Origin: JBGQBN01 sp041494805
GTDB lineage: Bacteria > Acidobacteriota > Terriglobia > Terriglobales > Acidobacteriaceae
Length of the DNA stretch: 35,795 bases
Reading direction: 5' to 3'
NCBI GenBank assembly: GCA_041494805.1
Contig: JBGQBN010000042.1
Location: forward strand, 1-35,795
The notes under the pieces are model-generated. The model worked only from the letters and a program-made list of their open reading frames with translations, was not told the DNA's origin and did no database searches. The first letter of the stretch is position 1. Every line of letters begins with the position of its first letter. Shown in pieces: positions 1 through 6,981 of the stretch. A program made the translations under genes and the position numbers.

Positions 1-1
1 C

Positions 2-1126
2 TTCTGTCTCGGCGACACCGGAGCCATGACCGGCCACTCTCCCTTCGCCACCGTGAAGGCGGTCGAAGAGCAAATGCGCCGTGGTATTACCCTCATGCTG
101 CCCAGCGAAGATGCAATCTTCGTCGCCGAAGAGTTGCAGACACGGTTCGGCCTACCCTACTGGCAATTCGCGCTGACCGCGACCGACGCCAATCGGTTTT
201 CCATTCGCCTGGCCCGCCAGATCACCAGCCGGTCAAAGATCCTGGTCTTCAACTGGTGCTACCACGGCACGGTGGACGAAACGTTCATCACTCTGAAGGA
301 CGGCGTCGCCCAGGCGCGGCGAGGCAATATTGGCCCGCCGGTCGATCCGGCGGTCACTACGAAAGTGGTCGAGTTCAACGATCTGCCCGCGCTGGAGCAG
401 GCCCTGGCTCCCGGCGACGTCGCCTGCGTGCTGGCAGAGCCGGTGATGACCAATGTTGGCATCGTGCATCCCGAACCTGGTTATCACCAGGCCTTGCGGG
501 AACTCACGCGCAAGTCCGGCACGCTGCTCATCATCGATGAGACCCACACCATCTGTGCCGGCCCCGGCGGTTATACCCGTGTCGAAAATCTTCAGCCCGA
601 CTTCCTGGTTTTCGGCAAGCCCATCGCCGGGGGAGTTCCCGGCGCGGCCTATGGCTTTACCCAGGAAGTTGCGAAGTGTATCTCCGACCGCCACAATCTG
701 GAGGACTGCGACACGGGTGGTATCGGTGGGACGCTGGCCGGCAACGCGCTTTCACTGGCCGCCATGCGGGCCACGCTTTCGAAGGTTTTGACGAAGGAAG
801 CGTTCGCCCGCATGATTCCTCTGGCTGAACGCTGGACTGCGGGCGTGGAGAAGACCATCATCGAATCGGAGCTGCCGTGGCACGTCACCCGGCTCGGCTG
901 CAGGGCTGAATACTTGTTTTCATCTCAGCGTCCCAGGAATGGCACCGAAGCCCACGACGCCATGGACTTCGAACTAGAGCGCTTTATGCATCTCTATGCC
1001 ATGAACCGAGGCATTCTGCTGACTCCGTTCCACAACATGGCGCTGATGTCGCCCCAGACCGACAACTCCGATGTTGACCAACATACCCGTGTCTTCCGGG
1101 AGGCGGTGAAGGAGTTAGTGGGATAG
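2..1126 (+). CDS. Class III (PLP-dependent) aminotransferase, GSA-aminomutase-like, 5' partial
   Basis: The reading frame is open from base 2, so the gene enters from the left edge and its N-terminus is missing; the ATG at 26 is internal, because the residues before it (FCLGDTGA) continue smoothly into MTGHSP, a block typical of this family. About 374 residues are visible. The family transfers amino groups, or moves them within a substrate as in glutamate-1-semialdehyde aminomutase, using pyridoxal phosphate in the cytoplasm. Seen: the cofactor-binding aspartate in LLIIDETHT and the Schiff-base lysine in VFGKPIAGG, followed by a glycine-rich PGAAYGF stretch. The exact substrate cannot be read from the sequence; glutamate-1-semialdehyde, amino-acid or polyamine transaminase roles are all possible. 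The next gene lies on the same strand 48 bases downstream but is functionally unrelated. Confidence 0.85.
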   Translation, partial: FCLGDTGAMTGHSPFATVKAVEEQMRRGITLMLPSEDAIFVAEELQTRFGLPYWQFALTATDANRFSIRLARQITSRSKILVFNWCYHGTVDETFITLKDGVAQARRGNIGPPVDPAVTTKVVEFNDLPALEQALAPGDVACVLAEPVMTNVGIVHPEPGYHQALRELTRKSGTLLIIDETHTICAGPGGYTRVENLQPDFLVFGKPIAGGVPGAAYGFTQEVAKCISDRHNLEDCDTGGIGGTLAGNALSLAAMRATLSKVLTKEAFARMIPLAERWTAGVEKTIIESELPWHVTRLGCRAEYLFSSQRPRNGTEAHDAMDFELERFMHLYAMNRGILLTPFHNMALMSPQTDNSDVDQHTRVFREAVKELVG

Positions 1127-1174
1127 AAGACACGAAAGCGTCAACTGCCTTCTGATACCCTGTTGCTTCCATCC

Positions 1175-2326
1175 ATGAGGCATGTCACCCCGAAGAATCT
1201 GTGGTTTCTGCTGGCCGTTCTACTGGCCGTTCTGCTGGCCGGATGTGGCGTTCCGGGCGCGCCTCTCCCGCCGTCACTGGAATTGCCCAAGCCAGTGACT
1301 GATCTGCGGGTTCTCCGCAAGGGTGACAAAGTTTACCTCGCTTGGACGGTGCCTACCGAAACTACGGACCGGCAGAGGGTGCGGCACCTGGGTCCAACCA
1401 GCATCTGCCGGAGCCTCGAAGCGGTCATGAGCGACTGCGGAACTCCGGTGGAAGCAGTTCCGGCATCCCCGCTCCCCAGGCCGAGTTCCATGCCAGGCAA
1501 GTCCATTCAAGGTAAGTCCATGCAAGGTAAATCCGGGAAGGCATCCCCACAACTCCAAGCCAGCTACATCGACACTCTTCCTGCGAAGCTTCAGCAAGGA
1601 GATCGCGCCGCGCAGATCACCTATGCGGTCTCTGCTTTGAACGAAAACGGGCGCAGCGCCGGGCTGTCCAATCAGGTACATGTTTCGGCGCTGCACGCGG
1701 TGCCGCCGCCGGAAGATTTCAAGGTAGAAGTCGGCGCGGGCGGCGTGCGGATTTCGTGGATGTGTCCGCCCCGCTTCGTCGTGAGCGGCCTGGAATTGGA
1801 AGACCGGCTTCGTATCTACCGGCGTCTGGAAGGGAACCAGACGGACAACAAGATCGGTGAAGTCGATTTTCGGGACTGCTCCGGACCCGAGCTGTTGGAC
1901 CAGACCTTCGACTGGGAGAAGACCTACTATTACCGGGCGAATGTCGTAACCCTCATTTCTGAAACCGGCAAGCCGCAGACCGAGGTGGAAGGCGACGACA
2001 CGCCCGTCGTGAAAGTCGTTACCCACGACGTCTTCCCGCCAGCCGTCCCGTCCGGCCTGCAAGCGGTCTTTTCGGGGACAGGCCAGCAGCCCTTCATCGA
2101 CCTGATCTGGGCGCCCGGCACTGAAGCCGACCTAGCCGGATACAACATCTACCGCCACGAAGAAGGTGGCCAGCCGGTGAAGACAAACCAGGATCTGGTG
2201 AAAACGCCCGCGTCGCGTGACCCCAATGTATCTTCGGGAAAGAGGTACTTCTACTCGGTGTCAGCGGTGGATGTGCGCGGGAACGAGAGTGGGCGGTCGG
2301 AGGAGACGAGTGAGCAGGTACCATGA
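1175..2326 (+). CDS. Lipoprotein with fibronectin type III domains
   Basis: A 383-residue predicted outer-envelope lipoprotein. I chose ATG 1175 over the TTG at 1163 because it puts a normal signal peptide at the N-terminus: basic start, hydrophobic LLAVLLAVLLAG core, and lipobox LAGC with the lipidated Cys at residue 24. The mature protein has fibronectin type III-like beta-sandwich stretches; the clearest is at the C-terminus, with the pattern DLAGYNIYR ... YFYSVSAVDVRGNES, and an earlier one includes ITYAVSALNENGRSA. A low-complexity stretch near residues 105-120 repeats the unit GKS(I/M)Q, encoded by an imperfect 15-bp tandem repeat near 1496-1540. Such lipoproteins usually serve adhesion or surface scaffolding; no enzyme motif is visible. 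It probably follows the upstream aminotransferase by chance of location. Confidence 0.75.
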   Translation: MRHVTPKNLWFLLAVLLAVLLAGCGVPGAPLPPSLELPKPVTDLRVLRKGDKVYLAWTVPTETTDRQRVRHLGPTSICRSLEAVMSDCGTPVEAVPASPLPRPSSMPGKSIQGKSMQGKSGKASPQLQASYIDTLPAKLQQGDRAAQITYAVSALNENGRSAGLSNQVHVSALHAVPPPEDFKVEVGAGGVRISWMCPPRFVVSGLELEDRLRIYRRLEGNQTDNKIGEVDFRDCSGPELLDQTFDWEKTYYYRANVVTLISETGKPQTEVEGDDTPVVKVVTHDVFPPAVPSGLQAVFSGTGQQPFIDLIWAPGTEADLAGYNIYRHEEGGQPVKTNQDLVKTPASRDPNVSSGKRYFYSVSAVDVRGNESGRSEETSEQVP

Positions 2327-2424
2327 AGGCAGCTCTTAGCTTCTAGCTCTTAGCTCTTAGCGTTTGGCCCATATGATCAGTTCAGGGGCCAAGTGCCAAG
2401 TGCTAATGCTAAAGCTGAGGTGCT
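2327..2424 (+). repeat. Iterated-word hairpin element (word agctcttag)
   Basis: This spacer begins with tandem near-copies of agctcttag (2331-2361), then TTGGCCC (2364-2370), a 15-nt loop and GGGCCAA (2386-2392), a perfect 7-bp inverted repeat. It ends with gctaatgctaaagctg, which is broadly complementary to the first words. The whole spacer can therefore fold as one long imperfect hairpin just before the next gene. Confidence 0.5.
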
Positions 2425-3246
2425 ATGAAATATTGTCGCTTCAAATTCAACGACCAAGCCTACTACGGACTGGTCGAATCCGTTGCGGGACAGGAAACTA
2501 TTACCCGTCTGCTGCTTACCTCTCCGGAAGGGAGCGGTGGAGACATGGAAGATCTGCCCACTAAACGGATGAATTCGTTGTCTTTGGCTGAGGCCACGTT
2601 GCTGGCACCGGTCCGTCCTTCGAAGATCGTTTGCGTCGGCCGCAACTATCGCGAGCATGCCGCCGAACTGGGGAACGAAGTGCCCACCGAGCCACTGATC
2701 TTCTTCAAGCCGCCTTCCTCGCTGCTCGCGCCCGGGGAGAACATCCGCCGTCCGAAGCTCTCCCAGCGTGTGGACTTCGAAGGCGAGCTGGGGGTGGTCA
2801 TTGCCAAGACCTGCTACAAGGCTCGCGCCGACGAAGACGTTCGCGCCTACATTCTCGGCTACACCTGCGTGAATGATGTGACCGCACGCGATCTGCAGAA
2901 CAAAGACGGCCAATGGACTCGGGCCAAAGGTTTCGATACCTTCTGCCCGGTCGGCCCGCTGGTCACCGACGAGCTTGGGCTTGAGCTTGACCCCTGGGCC
3001 GGGGTCGGCGTGGAAACCCGTGTCAATGGCGATGTTCGGCAGCAGGGCAATACCAGGGATTTCATCTTTCCTCTCGATGTCATCCTCCGCTACATCTCCC
3101 AGGTCATGACGCTGCTTCCTGGCGATTTGATCGCCACGGGCACACCCAAAGGCGTGGGGCCCCTACTCGCCGGCGACGTGGTGGAGGTCAGGGTGGAGGG
3201 AGTGGGGACGATCAGAAATCCGGTAGTGGACGAGATCATTGAGTAA
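2425..3246 (+). CDS. Fumarylacetoacetate hydrolase (FAH) family protein
   Basis: A 273-residue cytoplasmic enzyme of the FAH superfamily, which uses a divalent metal to hydrolyse or isomerise beta-diketo or 2-oxo acids (fumarylpyruvate, acylpyruvates, 2-hydroxyhepta-2,4-diene-1,7-dioate) or to decarboxylate oxaloacetate. Seen: a short N-terminal domain, then the core starting IVCVGRNYREHAAELGNEVP, the metal-binding acidic pair in VDFEGELGVVI, the substrate-loop segment NDVTARDLQ, KGFDTFCPVGP, and the terminal LLPGDLIATGTPKGVG signature. Length and motif order are complete. ATG 2425 is preceded by a GAGGTG-type ribosome site. The substrate cannot be decided from the sequence; no aromatic-degradation genes lie nearby. 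Confidence 0.88.
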   Translation: MKYCRFKFNDQAYYGLVESVAGQETITRLLLTSPEGSGGDMEDLPTKRMNSLSLAEATLLAPVRPSKIVCVGRNYREHAAELGNEVPTEPLIFFKPPSSLLAPGENIRRPKLSQRVDFEGELGVVIAKTCYKARADEDVRAYILGYTCVNDVTARDLQNKDGQWTRAKGFDTFCPVGPLVTDELGLELDPWAGVGVETRVNGDVRQQGNTRDFIFPLDVILRYISQVMTLLPGDLIATGTPKGVGPLLAGDVVEVRVEGVGTIRNPVVDEIIE

Positions 3247-3389
3247 TTGGGGAATTTGGTAATTGGGAAATTGGAGATCGGAAATCGGGTCAATTACTGA
3301 ATTGCTCAATTTCCCAATCACTCAATTTCCTCGGGCCCCTTCCCCGAATTTCCGTTTGGCCTTATGCTGTCTCAGCAAGTCCGCAAGTC
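3247..3389. repeat. Iterated-word hairpin element (word aattggga)
   Basis: After the stop codon comes a run of near-copies of aattggga/aaattgg. ATTGGGAAATTG (3262-3273) is matched by its exact reverse complement CAATTTCCCAAT (3307-3318), a perfect 12-bp stem with a 33-nt loop. Further weaker complementarity extends on both sides. It may act as a terminator for the upstream gene, although there is no U-tract. Confidence 0.6.
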
Positions 3390-3779
3390 ATGACTCCATT
3401 CGGTCTCTACGCTCTGGTTCTGGCCGGTTCTGGCGCAGTGCTGGCCAGCTATCTGCTGCTGCGCCGCAAGCCCAAGACTGCGGAAGATCTGGAGCGGGAG
3501 CGGCGGGCCTGGCTTGACCGCGTGGGCCGCATTACCGACGGCACGGTAATCGACGTGCAGGAAATGGCGGGGCGCGACCATAAGCCTTCGACTTTGCTGA
3601 TCTACCAGTACGACGTTGCGGGTGTGTCCTACGAGGCCTCGCAGGACGTGACCTACCTGCGCCAGCTGATTAATCTCCATTCCTGCCGTCTCGGCCTGCC
3701 CACGTCCGTCCGCTATGATCCCCAGAACCCTGGCAATTCGATTGTTGTTTCAGAGCGCTGGATGGGGCTGAGACAGTAG
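3390..3779 (+). CDS. DUF3592-like small membrane-anchored protein
   Basis: A 129-residue protein with one N-terminal membrane segment (about residues 5-24, LYALVLAGSGAVLASYLLL) followed by a cluster of charged residues and a soluble beta-rich domain. The domain pattern (GRITDGTVIDVQE, then LLIYQYDVAGVSYEASQDV, then VRYDPQNPGNSIV) resembles DUF3592 proteins, which commonly show a G-x-V-x(n)-Y-x-V-x-G-x-x-Y core and a YDPxNP motif. The function of this family is not established. The gene is flanked by hairpin repeats on both sides and faces the M23 peptidase gene tail to tail. Confidence 0.65.
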   Translation: MTPFGLYALVLAGSGAVLASYLLLRRKPKTAEDLERERRAWLDRVGRITDGTVIDVQEMAGRDHKPSTLLIYQYDVAGVSYEASQDVTYLRQLINLHSCRLGLPTSVRYDPQNPGNSIVVSERWMGLRQ

Positions 3780-3782
3780 TCG

Positions 3783-3838
3783 TCAGGTGTCAGGAAAAAC
3801 GGCCAACGGAGCTGAGGTTGTAGGGGCCTGACACCTGA
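3783..3838. repeat. Inverted repeat between convergent genes
   Basis: TCAGGTGTCAGG (3783-3794) and its exact reverse complement CCTGACACCTGA (3827-3838) form a perfect 12-bp stem with a 32-nt loop. It lies between the tail-to-tail DUF3592-like and M23 peptidase genes and could serve as a two-way transcription barrier. After it the word gactgacgaccgacgactg continues the same low-complexity style. Confidence 0.6.
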
Positions 3839-3864
3839 GGACTGACGACCGACGACTGCCCTAA

Positions 3865-4776
3865 TCAACTTCCTGCCGCGAAGCCACCGGAGCGGGCCAC
3901 CGTGAGGCGGAGGTATTTGTAGGGATTGACTGGAGTGTCGTTGATGCGGACTTCGTAATGGAGATGGGGGCCGGTGCTACGGCCGCTCAGGCCTACGTAC
4001 CCGATGGTCTCGCCGCGGCGCACCTGCTGTCCTCTGGCCACCGCAAAGTTTGCCAGGTGTCCGTAGCGGGTGGTGATACCGTGGCCGTGGTCCACCACGA
4101 TGGCTCTGCCATAGCCGCCCAGGAAATCGGCAAAGAGCACAAAACCGTCTGCCGGCGCAATCACTGGCTCGCCGTAGGAAGATGAAATGTCCACGCCGCT
4201 ATGGAACGCGCCTTCTCCGTTGAAGGGGTCGATTCGTTCTCCAAAGGACCCGGTCACATGGCCTTCCACGGGCCAAAGATTGGGAGCCTGGTTGGCCCGT
4301 ATCCAGTCCGCAGTGGTTGCGTTTTTAGTCAGGCCAAGAGAGATGCCGTTCATGGTTGCGCCGCTCAGCGCAGAGCTCTTAAGCGCGTAGAACTGATCCA
4401 GGGAGGATGAGACTTGGGCGTCGCGAAGGTCTGCCGCCGTTCCTGCCACCATGATGGGATCCGACTTCAGACCGTACAGAGAAGAAACTTCACTGGCCAG
4501 CGAGCCCAGCGATGCCACCTGGACATCCCGCTCCTTCGCTACCTGCTCCAGCCGTGAATATTGGTTCTTGAGCTGGTCTTTTTGCGTCTGCAGCTCGTTA
4601 AAGCGCGATACCTTCAGCAGCATCCGCATGTAGGAACCGGCGATCCCCGTGAGGCTCAAGCCCCCGATCACCGCTCCCACCAGGAATACATACAGGTAGT
4701 GGAGCGGGATAGGAATCTTGCGGAGCTGCCCATCGTCACCGCGGGCGACAAAAAGAATGTAGAAGCGTTTTTGCAA
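3865..4776 (-). CDS. M23 family metallopeptidase (LytM/endopeptidase domain), membrane-anchored
   Basis: A 303-residue peptidoglycan endopeptidase-type protein. The start is TTG at 4776, with AGAGG upstream at 4-nt spacing. The N-terminal cytoplasmic stretch (RFYILFVARGDDG) is followed by one membrane segment (about residues 30-52), a coiled coil (about 55-95, with QTQKDQLKNQYSRLEQ) and a C-terminal M23 domain. The zinc and active-site signatures are intact: HSGVD (first His and Asp ligands), HGHGITTRYGHL, and HLHYEV near the end. This order is that of MepM/NlpD-like cell-wall remodelling proteins that cut peptide cross-links or activate amidases. All catalytic residues are present, so it is likely an active enzyme and not a degenerate activator. 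Confidence 0.9.
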   Translation of the reverse strand: MQKRFYILFVARGDDGQLRKIPIPLHYLYVFLVGAVIGGLSLTGIAGSYMRMLLKVSRFNELQTQKDQLKNQYSRLEQVAKERDVQVASLGSLASEVSSLYGLKSDPIMVAGTAADLRDAQVSSSLDQFYALKSSALSGATMNGISLGLTKNATTADWIRANQAPNLWPVEGHVTGSFGERIDPFNGEGAFHSGVDISSSYGEPVIAPADGFVLFADFLGGYGRAIVVDHGHGITTRYGHLANFAVARGQQVRRGETIGYVGLSGRSTGPHLHYEVRINDTPVNPYKYLRLTVARSGGFAAGS

Positions 4777-5203
4777 TAGTCCTCTGCCGTTAGTTCATCA
4801 GGAGCGAACCCCTGCAGGACGGCTCGCGGTTACGAGAGTCCTCAAGTTCCACTCCGATTGCGGGCTACGTCCCCATTTGGCGATGGGCCGATCGCGCCCG
4901 TATCCTACCGGAACCAGGTAAGGTCCGAAACTCTTATTGGCTGCAATCCTAACCGGATGCAGCACTTAGTTCGGCCAAAGGTCATGGAAACAGCTGGCCA
5001 ACGGTAACAAAGGAGGTTCCCCCCTGTCAACGGCACGGGGCAATCATTTTGGTTACCAAGGCTGGGTAATGACACCGGTACTTTGGGACGGGTTACCGAA
5101 GGCACTGCGGACGGGCGATTGCTGGGGTTTAAACCAGCCGGGCGGGGAAAATGACCTAGCCGAATTCCCTGCCGAACGCTGGGTCTTATATATTGATTTC
5201 GCC
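4777..5203 (+). other. 427-bp non-coding leader between M23 peptidase gene and thiL
   Basis: No convincing gene is visible. It must hold the divergent promoter region. It has a perfect AAAGGAGGT (5009-5017) with no start codon at usable distance. GGTAAC (5003-5008) can pair with GTTACC at either 5052-5057 or 5092-5097, and GCTGG (5121-5125) can pair with CCAGC (5134-5138) around GGTTTAAACC. It may encode a structured leader, but I do not recognise a known riboswitch, and the conserved TPP-riboswitch words are not seen. Confidence 0.35.
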
Positions 5204-6169
5204 TTGCCCCTAGCTGAAAAAGCGCTGATCGCCCGCCTCCGTCGCCAGGTGGGCAAAAGAAGAAAGGGTGTCATTGCCGGTATCGGCGACGATTGTGCTG
5301 TGCTGCGGCTTCCCGCTGGCCACGAAGCGCTCCTCACCACCGATTTCACGCTGGAAGGCATTCACTTTCGGCGGGATTGGCACCCGCCGGAGTCGGTTGG
5401 CCATCGTTGTCTGGCCCGCGGGCTGAGTGATATCGCTGCCATGGGAGGAGAGCCGGTGGCTGCGTTTCTTTCTCTCGCGGTGCCTCGAGACTTGCCGCAG
5501 GGGTGGGTGGACAGGTTTCTGCGTGGGTTGCTGAAACTTGGCGGCAGATTTGGTGTCAGCCTGGCTGGCGGTGATACCGTGGAATCTCCCGATGGCATCC
5601 TGGCCGACATTGTGGTGCTGGGATCGGTGCCCCGGGGGAAGGCGATTCTGCGCTCCGAAGCCCGGCCCGGAGACCGGATCTACGTCAGCGGAGTACTCGG
5701 AGGTTCCGCCGCGGCGGTGCGCAGGATGATGGCCAATCCCAAACGCAAGCTCACCTCGCGTGATTTCCCTCAGCACTTCTTTCCCGAACCGCGCCTCCAG
5801 GTCGGCCACATCCTGAGAGAGCGGGGCCTTGCCTCGGCGATGATCGACATCAGCGACGGTCTTTCCACCGATCTGGCCCATATTTGTGAGGAGAGTGGAG
5901 TGGGCGCGGAAGTACGGGGCGGAGCCATCCCGCTGGCCATGATTGGCAAACCCCGGCATCAGGTGGATCTCCACTTCGCCCTGCATGGTGGAGAAGACTA
6001 CGAATTGCTGTTCACCGTACCGCGCGGCAAACCTGTTCCTGCCCGGGTTGCAGGTGTTCCCATCACTCAGATCGGCCACATCACCCAGGGCAAAAAGATC
6101 TTCCTGATGAGCCAGGAACGCGTGGGTTACGAATTGATCGCACAGGGCTGGGAACACTTCGCGAGATGA
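5204..6169 (+). CDS. thiL: Thiamine-monophosphate kinase ThiL
   Basis: ThiL phosphorylates thiamine monophosphate with ATP to give the cofactor thiamine diphosphate, the last step of the pathway, in the cytoplasm. Signatures in order: GIGDDCAVL (metal-binding Asp pair), TTDFTLEGIHF, RGLSDIAAMGGEP, SLAGGDTVESP, DISDGLSTDLAHICEESG and HGGEDYELLFT. The frame is open from ATG 5069, but the first 45 residues of that longer form do not look like ThiL, which normally begins only a few residues before an ALIARLRR-like helix. TTG 5204 gives 321 residues, close to the usual length. TATATT lies at 5189-5194, suggesting a leaderless transcript. The start is therefore uncertain; the identity is not. No other thiamine gene is nearby. 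Confidence 0.9.
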   Translation: MPLAEKALIARLRRQVGKRRKGVIAGIGDDCAVLRLPAGHEALLTTDFTLEGIHFRRDWHPPESVGHRCLARGLSDIAAMGGEPVAAFLSLAVPRDLPQGWVDRFLRGLLKLGGRFGVSLAGGDTVESPDGILADIVVLGSVPRGKAILRSEARPGDRIYVSGVLGGSAAAVRRMMANPKRKLTSRDFPQHFFPEPRLQVGHILRERGLASAMIDISDGLSTDLAHICEESGVGAEVRGGAIPLAMIGKPRHQVDLHFALHGGEDYELLFTVPRGKPVPARVAGVPITQIGHITQGKKIFLMSQERVGYELIAQGWEHFAR

Positions 6170-6183
6170 GGGCATGTTTTTCC

Positions 6184-6213
6184 TCCTCCGTGGTCTCTGT
6201 GTCCTCTGTGGTT
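6184..6213 (-). repeat. Dispersed 30-bp repeat, copy 1
   Basis: Read on the minus strand it starts AACCACAGAGGACAC and ends CACGGAGGA. It matches the copy at 26962-26991 at 27 of 30 positions in the opposite genome orientation. Both copies are intergenic. Confidence 0.7.
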
Positions 6214-6276
6214 AGCTTTTAGGGGTCACCTTTTCTGTCTCTATGCTGCCGACCCGGACAGGACTAAAGTAGGGTC

Positions 6277-6867
6277 ATGCTGTCCCCACGTTGTATCTGT
6301 CTGCTACTTATCTTCGGGCTCGGGATGCCACTGAGTGCGTCCGCCCAGCAACCGGTAAAAACTTCCGGGTCGGCGGTGGACAACGATTTCATCCAAAAAG
6401 AATTTGGGGCGACTTGCACGCTGGTCGCAGGCCCGCCTGTGTTCACGGTGGACCTGGACGGCGATGGTGTCGAGGACGTCGTCATCGTCGCGCGCTGCAC
6501 CAACCCGTTGATGGACCAGGCGGAGAGCAATTACAAGGTCGTGGACCCCTACAACACGTACTACGGATTCGGCGACCCCAAGGTCACCTCGGGGTTCGCC
6601 TCGGAAGACCCTAAGGGGCGAGGCCTTTCGGTGCTGATCATCCACGGTGCCGGCCCCGAGGCTTGGCGGGCGGAGACGCCAAAGGCAAAGTTCATCCTCA
6701 TCAACCTGCCCTTCAAGCAGCTTCTGGTGAAGAAGCTGACGGTGCACAAGAAGACTGTCATGGCCATTTACGCGGAGGAAGCGCACGAGGGCGAAGGCAC
6801 GGTTTCGGCAGTTTTTTGGGATGGCAAGAAGTATAAGTACCAGCCCGTCGGCTCCAGCATGGAGTAA
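6277..6867 (+). CDS. Secreted protein of unknown function with DxDxDG motif
   Basis: A 196-residue exported protein. The N-terminus is a signal peptide (hydrophobic CICLLLIFGLGMPLSA, likely cut after ASA before QQP). The mature part holds VDLDGDGVEDVV, a calcium-loop-like motif of the FG-GAP/VCBS or dockerin type, as a single copy. The rest has no motif I recognise. Family members of this sort are common in acidobacteria as conserved secreted proteins without known role; this is recollection, not a search. TAAAGT (6265-6270) sits 6 bases before ATG 6277 and could be the -10 of a leaderless transcript. It stands alone between two repeat-bearing spacers. Confidence 0.65.
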   Translation: MLSPRCICLLLIFGLGMPLSASAQQPVKTSGSAVDNDFIQKEFGATCTLVAGPPVFTVDLDGDGVEDVVIVARCTNPLMDQAESNYKVVDPYNTYYGFGDPKVTSGFASEDPKGRGLSVLIIHGAGPEAWRAETPKAKFILINLPFKQLLVKKLTVHKKTVMAIYAEEAHEGEGTVSAVFWDGKKYKYQPVGSSME

Positions 6868-6981
6868 GTAGGCTTTAGGCTCTAGGCTTTAGGTTTTGGG
6901 CCTGACGCTCGATCGTGGATCCTAGAGCCCAGAGCCTAGAGCCTGAAGCCTGCCAATCTCCCGTCACCTATAATCTCCCCC
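6868..6981 (+). repeat. Iterated-word hairpin element (word aggcttt/aggctct)
   Basis: Tandem near-copies of taggcttt/aggctct (6869-6894) are followed by their complement cctagagcc/cctgaagcc (6921-6952). AGGCTCTAGG (6877-6886) and CCTAGAGCCT (6935-6944) are a perfect 10-bp inverted repeat. The element ends just upstream of a consensus TATAAT. Confidence 0.6.
6969..6974 (+). promoter_or_regulatory. -10 hexamer TATAAT directly upstream of the carboxyltransferase gene
   Basis: A perfect TATAAT ends 7 bases before ATG 6982. With usual spacing the transcript would start at or within 1-2 bases of the ATG, so a leaderless mRNA is likely. No Shine-Dalgarno sequence and no good -35 at 16-18 bp spacing are seen. 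Confidence 0.45.

Noticed and set aside
4917..5203. Known riboswitch (TPP or cyclic-di-GMP type) before thiL
   Set aside because: GGGTTACCG at 5090-5098 is similar to the end of a cyclic-di-GMP-I switch, but the rest of the conserved core and the TPP words are missing.
5210..6175. Long open frame of about 321 codons on the minus strand opposite thiL
   Set aside because: It mirrors the thiL gene, has no recognisable domain and is explained by high GC in the third codon position. The same holds for other long antisense frames, for example opposite the FN3 lipoprotein, the sensor kinase and the RND genes.
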